NCBI GenBank assembly: GCA_963693305.1
Contig: OY855913.1
Span: 9,862,701 to 9,926,700, forward strand
DNA: 64,000 bases
Direction: 5' to 3'
Source: Meandrina meandrites
Taxonomy: Eukaryota > Cnidaria > Anthozoa > Scleractinia > Meandrinidae
Positions 54,741 to 64,000 of this stretch are shown in pieces (within the stretch, counting starts at the first letter, position 1; each line of letters begins with the position of its first letter). Under the pieces are notes generated by a model that saw only the letters and a program-made list of their open reading frames with translations, was not told where the DNA came from and made no database searches. Position numbers and translations under genes: made by a program.

Positions 54741-54829
54741 CAATTTAATATTTCATTTAGTCCTTCTCGTTCAGCATATGAGACCCTATAACCTATAGCG
54801 ACGATCACAAACGTAACAGGAGACAACTA

Positions 54830-55690
54830 GACTGACATCTGTGTTTTTTATTCACATTGATGAAATCTGTTAATTGCATTTTTGATATTTTTTGCTGGTC
54901 TTCAAGGAAAACTAAGGAGCCTTGATCGTGTGAAGAGAACAAATGATGTCCCCAGCGTTTAAAAAATAACCACAAACATTGTCGCCAGCGTTTATAATCA
55001 ATGATTGTCAACATTTCTTGGAGAAAGAACACATATATTGTCCCGCCAATTTACGATAAATAGTATTTATTTTGTTACTTCGTGACCTTGTCACTTTGTT
55101 ACCTTACGTGGGGTCTTACACGAACTCTGCGCCAAAGCTACCTCACATAACACAAGACAAAAAAACAGAACCACTGGATTACAACAATCACATTACCAAA
55201 GTATGCACTTATATCATTTTGAATTACCTAAATTTCTAGTAAATTGTTTTTTAGTCCTTTAGACTCAATCACACACCTCATGTTATGTATTTCACAAAGT
55301 ATTACCCTGATCGAACCTCTCCGCCGCAGTCAAACAGTACAAGACAAAACTACATCTGTTTCTTAATAATTCACTTCGATAAAATCTGTTAATCACATTC
55401 TCGGCATTTTTTGGCGGTATTACAAAGTAAAAGCAAACAGCCACATCCGTGTAAGAGCACACATAATGTCCCAGCATTTAGAATTAACTCAAATACATTG
55501 TCACCCGCGTATAAAATAAATACCTGAAAACTTTTCTTCGAGCAAGAACACATATAATGTACCACAAATTTGCCATAAATATATATCCATAATTTATATC
55601 CATTGTTTTAACCTTGTTCACTTGTCGCTTCGGAACCACACGTGAGATCTTACACGAAGTACTACCTGCGCCAAAGCTACCCACACCAAA
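54830..55690. repeat. Diverged tandem duplication, unit ~530 bp
   Basis: 54830-55145 and 55345-55685 are related. Both contain AAAATCTGTTAAT or GAAATCTGTTAAT, an AGAACACATATA block, TCTTACACGAA and GCGCCAAAGCTACC in the same order. No coding capacity is apparent. Confidence 0.7.
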
Positions 55691-55727
55691 TTCTCGTGTT
55701 ACCATGGTAACACGAGACAAAAAGGCC
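55690..55727. repeat. Palindromic terminus resembling the Harbinger right end
   Basis: ATTCTCGTGT-TACCATGGTA-ACACGAGACAAAAAGGCC matches in layout the Harbinger end at 37683-37733 (ATTCTCGTGT, palindromic core, ACACGAGACAACAACAAAACC). It probably marks the end of a related non-autonomous element. Confidence 0.6.
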
Positions 55728-55811
55728 CCCCCAGCTATACGTGTTATTTTTTTTTGTAGTTTAAAAGCTCCGCCCCAAATAAGCGAGGGAAATAGTTCGT
55801 TTGTTGTTTTA

Positions 55812-57375
55812 CTCTTTTTTCGACTATTTTGCTTGGTACAAGGAAAATGGTAAGAATTGGGATCATTGGGTTAGCACTCTCTGACCCACATTTTTGTATA
55901 CTCTCAAGGGACTGTTTTAATTTGTCAAGGGAATACTTTTCGCTGTGGGCGATAAAAACGTCATTGGATAGGAATGCGTCAGCACTTCTCGATCCCGAAG
56001 TGTTATTTTCACGCGTCGCTCGTCATTTAGCCTGTCTAGCATTTTGCAAACTACAGGTAGGTATTTTTCAAAGATCTGTGCTATTCATCGCTTAGTTTTA
56101 CATGCTTAAAAGCTGCTGCGAATCTTCATTGTCAGAGGATATTGGCCAATGCTATTTTCTATTGTACAAGTCTATTGTTTGTCGTCTTCATTGAAAGAAG
56201 TATTTTTAGCTCGTCACGCAATCTTTTGTTTTGACCACAATTCACGGCCTTGATCACGACTTAATGCAGCTTCTCAAGACTTCAGACAGGAAAATGGTAA
56301 TGTACAATATTGCTTCGAACTTAAATGGAATTTTTAGGAGGATCGGTAAAGCCACTTAGTGAAAAATTGACTGCAAAAAGCCGTCGGGCTAAAATTAAAC
56401 TTACACTTTAGCGTGAATAATGCAGGATCTCACGGCTTCAAAAATATGCAGAATTTTGAAGCGTTGATACATTAGTAGCTACATCTTGAAATGAAAATTA
56501 ATCTAAAACAAAAGTTCCTTCGAGTTTCTTTCATTTGCCCAGTTTACGTTTGGAATTTTAGGCTTCTGAAGCGTATTGCTTTTAAAAGTACATGGTGACA
56601 TCTGATATGCAGCGTGTGGCCGACTTACCATCGCGTTGTTGTTTATTTAATAATTGTGTTCAGTTTACGACCTTTTAAATGCAAAGATTTACTACAGTAC
56701 TTCGGAAAATGCAAACAACTATTTTTTTCGTTATTAGTTATAGTGATGGATAGCATAAAAAGCAATCTGAGTGTTAATTTTGTGGAAGGAATTCAGTAGT
56801 TTTCCGCTATCTCACGGCACCATGATTCGCAAATTATTATCCCCAGTTACCGCTTTTCTGTACCAAGATAATACCACTAGTGGTTAAATAAATGTCAGTG
56901 ACAGTTGTACAGAATGAAAACCTACCTTTCACCAGAGTGTTTTGAACTAGTGTTATATTTTGTAGAAAGAGTTTTTTGCGAGTTGTTAAAATGACGCACG
57001 GAGGTGAAGAAATTTTTTTCACCGTCTTCAAGTTTGGTTTGGGATCAATTTATCAAGGTTGATAATCAACATTTCAAATAATGAATTGGTCTTTCACAGC
57101 GTGTCTAGTTGTAATAAAAGTTTACTTCAGAAAGGAATTATTTGTCTGAATTTAGTACGCATATGGTATATTTTTCCCACTCGCACGTTTGTGTTAAATG
57201 CCGTAAAAGAGCCAGGAATTTTTTGGGGGGTGGGTGCGCGCTAATAAAAGCCTTCTGGACTGTGAGTCAATGGGTTAATGCATCGCAAATCGCTTTCAAT
57301 ACTAACATTACCCCAACGCATACTCCATACAAAATAGTCGAATCTCGAAGAGATCTTTGATTGTTTTTTTTTATT
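55812..57375. repeat. Inverted duplication, right arm (~1.56 kb)
   Basis: Reverse-complement partner of 46203-47915. An 88-codon frame (55829-56095, contains [20 protein letters not shown]) is open here and largely conserved in the other arm. A GTAGGT donor-like site follows TACAG. Confidence 0.85.
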
Positions 57376-58108
57376 GGTGGGGGAGGGGGTAAGAGGTGGT
57401 AAAGTAGGGAGGAGGGAGGGTGGTTTCTCATGCTTTAATCTTTATAACTGGGGAACGTCTAAAATATTCCGACGTTCAAATCTCAGACGGAATTGAACGA
57501 ACGAAACTTTTAACTTCCGAATAAATGATACATCTGAAAATAAATATGCTGAAGCCCGTTTTTCCACCGCTAAACTTGGGTTGAATGCGAATCAAAACCC
57601 TTTGCTCATTTCACAAAGCAATGTTTAGCGATGTTTTGGACATTTTTGAGTGATTTTGGGGGATGTTTGGGAAGAGAACGTTTTTCTCAAAGGATTAGTA
57701 AAATTTGTAGAAATAGAAATATTTAAGATTTAATGTGATTTTAAAATTAGAATTTGAAGTTAAAAATTAGTAGACGGACACCCAAACAGTCCCCTGACAA
57801 CCTGGGATGCTCTTGCGTGGGGGTCAACTGTCTGGCGGTGTTCCAAAATAGTTTTCTTTCTTCTATCTTAAACCTCTTAAAATTTCACTCAAATTCTGGT
57901 GTACCCCCGCCTTAAACAAGTGAAAGAACACAACGCTTTATATCTCGATGTGAAGGAACTAATAGTCGGCTGCTTCAAGGTTAGAAAATGCTTTTTAGAT
58001 TTTAGCATAACCCAGTGACCGACTATTAGGCAAACTCGTAATCTGATTGGCTACGCAAGGGCGTTCTCACGCCGAAGATGCTACACTCGTCACGCTCGTG
58101 GGGAAAAG
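57376..58108. other. Non-coding region, no gene recognised
   Basis: Starts with a G-rich stretch (57376-57425). No open frame or repeat I can name. Confidence 0.4.
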
Positions 58109-58144
58109 TATGGAAAGCCATAACTGCCTTATGTGATCGTTAAT

Positions 58145-58508
58145 CATTACGTTTTGACGTTTCGTCATTATGTGATGTGGTCCTGTCATGTTGTATTTTC
58201 CATATTCCGTTACGTGGTGCAGTTTTGGCATTATGTTTTGAAGGTTCTTCATTATGATTTCCGCTTTTGTCATTATGTGATGAGGTTTGATCATTATGTG
58301 ATGTGGTTCCTTCGTTATGTGTTGTGGTTTCATCATTATGTGTTGAAGTTATTTCATTACGTGCTGGGGTCTTTCTATTATGTTGTGTCGCTGTTTCTTT
58401 ATGTGTTGCAGTTCCTTCATTATGTGGTGCAGCTCCTTCATTATGTGGTGCGGTTCCTTCGTTATGTGGTTTCACCATTATGTGTTGTGGCTTTACCATT
58501 ATGTAATG
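58145..58508. repeat. 21-bp minisatellite in the left arm (~17 units)
   Basis: Consecutive 21-bp units such as CATTATGTGATGTGGTTCCTT and CATTATGTGGTGCAGCTCCTT. Because 21 is a multiple of three, the array reads through in several frames and yields repetitive HYVVQLL- or HNEGTTS-like peptides, which are artefacts rather than genes. Confidence 0.93.
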
Positions 58509-58639
58509 TTATTCTATTTTTGGCAATTCGAGTTTACTTCCGGTGTCAATCATTATTTCCCAGGTCCCTCTCGTCTTTAAGAACCCGCTTAACCGGTTGT
58601 TATCTTAGGGTCCAGTACCTGCTCTTTCAAAGTTTCAAG

Positions 58640-59002
58640 ATGGCGGAAGAACCGAAAGCTAATCTGCCAAGACTATCAAGTGTGCTTGAAAAGCTGCATA
58701 TTGGACATCTTCTCAAAAACTTTCAACGTGAAAAAGTAAGAGTGGATCAAATATGTAAGTTATCTTTCAAGCAAATGGAATGCTTAGGCAAAAAAGATCG
58801 AAGCACAATGATGAATTTAAGGTTAGAGTGTCTAACCTTTGGAAGCAATCCACCGCCAAGGAAACCTGGAACGCAAGGTTGTGGTGCACCTGAGTATTTT
58901 ATCACAAAGTCCGTTTTAGAGGGTTATCTGGAGGATGGCTTCACAATAAAGGATATTACTACATTACTTTTTGTTTCTGAAAAAGAACTTGTTTCTCTGT
59001 AG
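58640..59002 (+). pseudogene. 5' fragment of a SAM-like/HTH integrase-type gene
   Basis: Reads from ATG for 120 residues. The N-terminal ~65 residues have a SAM-like pattern (VLEKLHIGHLLKNF, VDQICKLSF, RLECLTFG). It then runs into YFITKSVLEGYLEDGFTIKD, an HTH-type segment that in related cnidarian proteins precedes a DDE integrase core. Here the frame ends abruptly after LLFVSEK with a few unrelated residues, so the catalytic part is missing. The family link is from memory of similar proteins and needs a search. Confidence 0.6.
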
Positions 59003-59437
59003 AGGTGGGAATTTGGTGGCGATCAGCAACACAAACGAAACTGTCCAACTCCTTTTCGCAACTGCCTTTTTTTTGCGATCAGCCCTTCTGCTATTACGAC
59101 CATTAAACAGAGCCATGCGTTCCTGGAGAACATTTGACGCCACTGACTCGCGCGTACGATCTTTTTCGGCGACGGCACAAAGATCACGGAGACGAAGGTG
59201 ATCTCCAATCGTTGTTACGCCTACACGACAAAGTTCTTCGTCCGATAATGCCGCCACGTTCGCAGGCTCGATTCGTTCAGCTAAAAAATGGGGAATAAGA
59301 GATTCCAAATGCAACTCCTTCAAAAAAGGCAAAAAGGCAAAACATACGTAAAGTATGCTACACAAAGTATCTTGTAGAGCAAACCGGTTGAGCGGCTTCT
59401 TAAAGACGAGAGGGACCTGGGAAATAATGATTGACAC
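58964..59437 (-). pseudogene. Fragment of a SAM-domain protein gene
   Basis: The minus-strand frame contains a recognisable SAM domain at residues 38-88 of the open frame: FLKELHLESLIPHFL, ALSDEELCRVGVTTIGDHL, RLRDLCA. The pattern LxxLxLExxxxxF...LxxLSDxELxxxGVxTIGxRxxL is typical. A basic ALFNGRNSRRADRKKK segment and WTVSFVLL follow, then the frame runs out. SAM domains mediate protein association. The start codon lies in the arm and is probably not the original. Confidence 0.7.
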
Positions 59438-59479
59438 CGGAAGTAAACTCGAATTGCCAAAAATAGAATAACATCACAT

Positions 59480-59815
59480 AATGGTGAAACCACAACACAT
59501 AATGGTGAAACCACATAACGAAGGAATCGCACCACATAATGAAGGAACTGCACCACATAATGAAGGAACTGCAACACATAAAGAAACAACGACACAACAT
59601 AATAGAAAGACCCCAGCACGTAATGAAATAACTTCAACACATAATGATGAAACCACAACACATAACGAAGGAACCACATCACATAATGATCAAAAGCGAT
59701 AATCATAATGAAGAACCTTCAAAACATAATGCCAAAACTGCACCACGTAACGGAATATGGAAAATACAACATGACAGGACCACATCACATAATGACGAAA
59801 CGTCAAAACGTAATG
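59480..59815. repeat. 21-bp minisatellite in the right arm
   Basis: The inverted copy of the left array, nearly identical but one to two units shorter around 59695, where ATGATCAAAAGCGATAATC replaces two units. Confidence 0.93.
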
Positions 59816-59851
59816 ATTAACGATCACATAAGGCAGTTATGGCTTTCCATA

Positions 59852-62800
59852 GATCAAAGGCCCTTTGGGCTGTCTCGTGTCAGTCAAAAAGAGATTAAAA
59901 TATACTTTACTAAATAGTTATTATAAAAGTAAATGTTTTGCTAGGCCGCAAAAAGCTTGTATGTTATTTACGCTTGCAATATTTACAGGGAGTTCATTAA
60001 AGACTTTCGCGCCACTAAAAAAATAGGTGTTCTTAGAAAATTTACCATATCCGGGGATAGGGAAAGCAGAGACGGGGGAAAATTTTGCTGGGAAAATATT
60101 TAGTCTTCTTTTTCCATTCGCGGGAAATAAAAATGGCGAACAGGCGGGAAAACAAAATGACAGAACACATATTATTTATGATTTTTACCAAGAAAACGTC
60201 CGTCCTCTCTATTTCCGACGCAAACTCAACGCAAGAGGAATTGAGCGTTACTCGAAGCACTCGTCCCCCACTTCACCTCCTTGCGCCGACGTTTTGCGCT
60301 GTTTTCCATTTCTTTTGTTATTTATTTCCCGTTTTTAACGATCAAAGAACAATATCAGAAAATAGAGTATTTCATACATGTTTCTTGTGACGAAAACGCT
60401 GAAAATAGAAATGCCGATATGTTTGTAACGAACGTTTTACACATACCCAGGCAAATAGCATTCCCAAGGTAAATAACACCAAGGTAAACTCACCGCGGGA
60501 ATACGTTACCGAGGTGTTTGCGGTCACACACTTAGCACTTTACCAAGGTCAATTTTTCATACTGTTTTCGGCGCGAAATGCGAAAATGGGTAATTCGAGG
60601 GTGCTTGCTAAGCATCATCTCGGTTTTATTATTTATACTCTTTCGACAGTCTTCTACTGCTTTGGTATGTCAGTATTTCAGACAGCGAAGAAATAGAAGG
60701 CGAAGACTCCGTTTATATAAATCTCTTTGCTGGATTTTTCTAAACTTTGAGATGAAATCGAAATACATATAAGAAAACGCACTATAGATCTTCCTTGACT
60801 AGTGTTGTATTTAAACGCCAAATTTCCAAAAAAAAAATAGCATTTACTTACAAATCAGCAAGCCATCAAGCCACGATTCTAAGAAAGACCACGTTTTTGC
60901 TGCCTTGAACACGCAAAGTTGACCTCAGGAAATCTAAACCTCACGCCATCATATTTAATTTCAAATTTCTCTGTTTATTTTATTTGCTTATCTTTGAGGT
61001 TTGCCTCGCGATTGGTCATTTTATCTTGGGGTACTTGGAAAACCTACCTATTTGCCTCGGTAACTTTCATGGGCGATTCTTTTGTTCTTTTTCACACCGC
61101 CATAAATTTACCTTGGGGAACATTTTGCTGAGATAATTTTTAGTCTTTTTTTTTTCATAAGCGGGAAATAAAAATGGCGAACAGGCCATGAAAATGACAA
61201 AACACCCGGGAAAACAAAATTACAAAGCACGCGGAAAAACAAAATGACAGAGCACATATTATTTATGATATTTACCAAAAAAAACGTCCTCAATATTTGT
61301 GAGTTTCCCGAGGTAAAGAGCCCTTTTACCATGTTAAAAGGACGATGTGTAACTATATAAATTTGACACACTACACTATTAACCTATTCCGTACTTGAAA
61401 GCCTACACCGCTACACAGATCAAGCAATTTGTTCCAGTCAAATTTTGTTAATTACATTTTATGCAGTTACGAAAAAACTTTCCGTAAAGATTCTCGCATC
61501 GCGACTGCATAAAAACACAAAATCCCGCTCCGGCTCTTTCTTGAAATTCCCGCTTACCGCTCCTGTTTTCAGCTCCCATCCCGGCCGAATATCACCACAT
61601 CTTCTTATCTGGGTTTCTTAGCGTGAGGTCTGTCTTTGACCTTGTTAAAGGGCAACTCTTGGGAAATTTACTCCGATTTTTTTATTTTTTCTATAAGTTG
61701 TTTATAGCAATAGGAATCTTTAGAAGGTAAAATTTTTTAGATATCGGCCAAAATGAATTTACTACGAATTTTCTTTTACGCCAATTTGGCGGCCATTTTG
61801 AAAACGTTCGGATTTTGGTACGTCACGTGATGCTACGTCACAGGTGTGGAAAGCAGATTTGCTTTTGCTTCTGATAAGAGGAAAACACGCCAGGCTTCTC
61901 TTCATAAATGAGAATGACAAGGAGAGAAAGACCCTATGCTGTTCAATGATGTTCAAGATAAAAAAGGTAGTGCTTCAGTGCTTAAATATGAAAGGAAATA
62001 AACTTAAAAAGAGTAAATCATGTGTTTGTGAAACGAAACAAATCCGTCAGATTGATCGGCCTTCTAAGGTCAGCAAATGTACATAGCTTTATAATACGAT
62101 GCATCCTCTCTTGCATCATATCGTGATAAAGATGCCTTTTTGTCTGGAGTAGATAGTAAATTGAAAAGGGTCTGCGAGTGCTGACTCCCATAATTTGTCA
62201 GAAATCTCTTCATTTATGAGCAGGAATACTGAGCCTCTATATGTCCTATATGTAAGCGAAATCCACGCGTTCGGAAACAGACCGATATATTTTGATTCTG
62301 TTGTTGAGAAATTTGTAGCCACCCTCAGATTTCTCCTGCTGTTAATTGGCAAAATAGAAAGCAATTCCCACCGGCAAATGTAGTGTTTCTTTGAAGTATA
62401 TGCCTTCGAAAGGCGCGCGTGATTTGCGTGCAGGTCAGTACTGCGCAATAAGAAGCCACTACCCCGCACGCTAGCAGAGGCGCTCTCGCGGGATATAAAA
62501 TTATGCCGCAGAATTTCGAGCATTATAGTCTAGTTTCGGTAGCTGGCATTTCGCCGGCAGAATTCTTCGTTTTCGAGCAGAATTTAGAAAAATCGGTAAC
62601 ACAAAGGAGACAAAGAATTTAACTTGCGTTTCTGTATTTGCAAGCTTTCAAAGGCACAAGATAGATAGTGTACATTAGGCTGAAGCTCAAAACCTATACT
62701 ATTGTGATAACTGTGATAAACATGAGCAAAAATATTTGAAGACCGAATATAAACAACAAAATGCAGCAAACAGTTTGGTTGTATAAAAGCATGTTTAATT

Positions 62801-64000
62801 AAGCTTCTCGCGTACATGCAAATAATAACAAGGCTTTTCAGGTTTGACTTAGCTCACAAACAACTGGCCGAGGTAATAGAGAAAGAAACTGTACATTTAG
62901 GGCTTCAATTCACTCACCATTCGTCGCCGTCGGCGGTGAGGAGGTTCGATATTTTACTCCCTTTCTCTGTCTCGCTGGAGGCTCAAAACGCCAGGGTTGA
63001 AATACCATAGAAGGTTCTTAATCATCCCCTGACATATCCCCTCCTATAGCTCTCTAAAAATCAGTGGAGTCGCTAGCAGAAGTTGAGCTCTCACTGCAAG
63101 AATTTGAGTCAGCCATGTTCGTGACTTGTTGCGGTTCCACACCTGTGACGTATCACATCTCGTGATCATAATCGAAGCATTCATGGCGAAATGTCACAAA
63201 AGCGGTAAAATACGAAGTTTTACGTTAAAATTAACCGGTAAAAAAGCTTCTGAATTCAAATTTTTTGCTTCCTGTGTAATTTTGGAAACATTCGGAAGCT
63301 TTTAGTGAAATATAGTTTTCTAGCCAAGAGTTGCCCTTTAACTTTTGAGATGTTTGTAAGATAAGTCAAGCTTAAGGCTTTTTTTAGCCCCCTAATGCAG
63401 CCGACTTAAAATGATTTTATCTCAGCGTACTGATAAACATTTCTCGATGATCACCAATTCTACTGGGAAGAAGCATGCCATCGCCTCAGTCTTCAGTTGC
63501 AAGTGATGTCGAAGTACTTGCTACGGCAAACACAAAACGAAAAAACCTCGCGTTAAGTCTGCTGACAGGACTGAGAAAGAAACGCACGAACTTCTTGAAG
63601 CGTGGGCCCCCAAATTCAGTAAGCTGTGGGGAGTTTCACAAAGAAAAAAATCAAAATCTGGAACGATATCTATTCTTCGTACAAAGAAAGGTGTCCAGAA
63701 AGTCAGAGAATGCTACAGCAGGTGAAGAAACGGCAGCAGAATCTAGAGTACGAGTTCAAGCAGTTCAAAGCAGCGATCTCGCTCGACTGGAGAAGATGGA
63801 ATTCAGAAAATTAAAGAAGGTTTCCCCTATTTCAACTTCCTGAGTAAAGAAAGGCGAGAAAGTACGACTCCAGACTGGCATGCAGAGTTCTTTTATTGAA
63901 ATGTGTGAAAAGAGTATGGAACAGGACAACGCAAGATTTGAACGATCAGCTGAAATGTTCCGTGACGCCCAGAGCAGGCAAATGGAACAAACAAACGCCA
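59852..64000 (+). mobile_element. Harbinger-like DNA transposon, copy 2 (runs off the window)
   Basis: Begins ATCAAAGGCCCTTTGGGCTG, the same boundary as copy 1 inside the LINE, and follows copy 1 almost base for base to the window edge, which corresponds to about 36850 of copy 1. Relative to copy 1 it lacks the 31753-33870 and 34702-35378 blocks and has small indels, such as a 10-bp insertion near 59946. The transposase remnant would lie beyond the window. Confidence 0.85.
63475..63960 (+). pseudogene. Harbinger Myb/SANT-like protein, decayed, copy 2
   Basis: Same remnant as 36350-36755: GLRKKRTNF, then a frameshift to [16 protein letters not shown], then a shift to [19 protein letters not shown] and [10 protein letters not shown]. 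The first frameshift is shared by both copies, so the inactivating change predates the duplication of the element. Confidence 0.75.

Larger units (their letters stand above)
58109..59851. mobile_element. Fold-back element with minisatellite arms and two captured SAM-domain gene fragments
   Basis: The left arm 58109-58598 and right arm 59382-59851 are inverted copies of about 490 and 470 bp. They start and end with TATGGAAAGCCATAACTGCC, itself a small hairpin. Most of each arm is an array of a 21-bp unit based on CATTATGTGNTGNNGTTNNTT. The ~0.78-kb centre contains two converging protein-coding fragments with SAM-like domains, one on each strand. No transposase is present. The right end abuts the Harbinger-like copy 2 directly. 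The layout resembles fold-back transposons and gene-capturing MITEs. A target duplication cannot be read because the right flank is another element. Confidence 0.8.

Noticed and set aside
58133..58640. Long open frame of HYVMWFL/HYVVQLL-type repeats running into the SAM-like fragment, and the HNE-type frames on the other strand
   Set aside because: These are translations of the 21-bp minisatellite, which stays open in several frames because its length is a multiple of three. The real start of the fragment is taken as the ATG at 58640.

Overview
This is a eukaryotic, intron-rich, AT-rich stretch of animal nuclear DNA packed with transposable elements. The one clear host gene, the families of mobile elements and the SAM-domain gene fragments all fit an anthozoan cnidarian, most likely a reef coral. 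That taxon is inferred from gene and repeat style only. No bacterial-type operons, rRNA genes or CRISPR arrays were seen.

Host gene. An SLC13-family sodium-dependent carboxylate (or sulfate) transporter lies on the minus strand from 52811 to 13447. I can place 12 coding exons with consistent splice sites and phases. Together they encode 618 residues, with both SNT motifs and the family signature present. Intron 3 (19663-50731) is about 31 kb and is a transposon graveyard.

Region by region. 1-13.4 kb has little recognisable coding content: two tentative plus-strand exons near 4.0 and 4.8 kb, a degenerate tRNA-like sequence, TTAA-flanked and hairpin MITEs, and long GT, G and C tracts. 13.4-19.7 kb holds SLC13 exons 12 to 4. 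20.58-27.23 kb is a tyrosine-recombinase retrotransposon of the Ngaro/PAT type on the minus strand, with split direct repeats (A1 ... B1 A2 B2), a spliced CCHC gag, RT-RNase H and a tyrosine recombinase. 27.6-41.2 kb is a plus-strand L1/Tx1-like LINE, split between endonuclease and RT by a decayed Harbinger-like DNA transposon (about 29.93-37.73 kb). 41.5-50.7 kb is non-coding with MITEs, tandem duplications and one arm of a 1.6-kb inverted duplication. 50.7-52.8 kb holds SLC13 exons 3 to 1. 53-57.4 kb carries more MITEs, tandem duplications and the second inverted arm. 58.1-59.85 kb is a fold-back element whose arms contain a 21-bp minisatellite and whose centre holds two converging SAM-domain gene fragments. 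From 59.85 kb to the window end is a second copy of the Harbinger-like element.

How they relate. The mobile elements are nested in one another: Harbinger in LINE, all in an SLC13 intron, and a second Harbinger copy abutting the fold-back element. The two independent Harbinger insertions share the same left boundary, which defines that end. The most unusual structures are the fold-back element with captured SAM-domain fragments and the Ngaro-type element whose RT and recombinase frames are separated by a single in-frame TGA.
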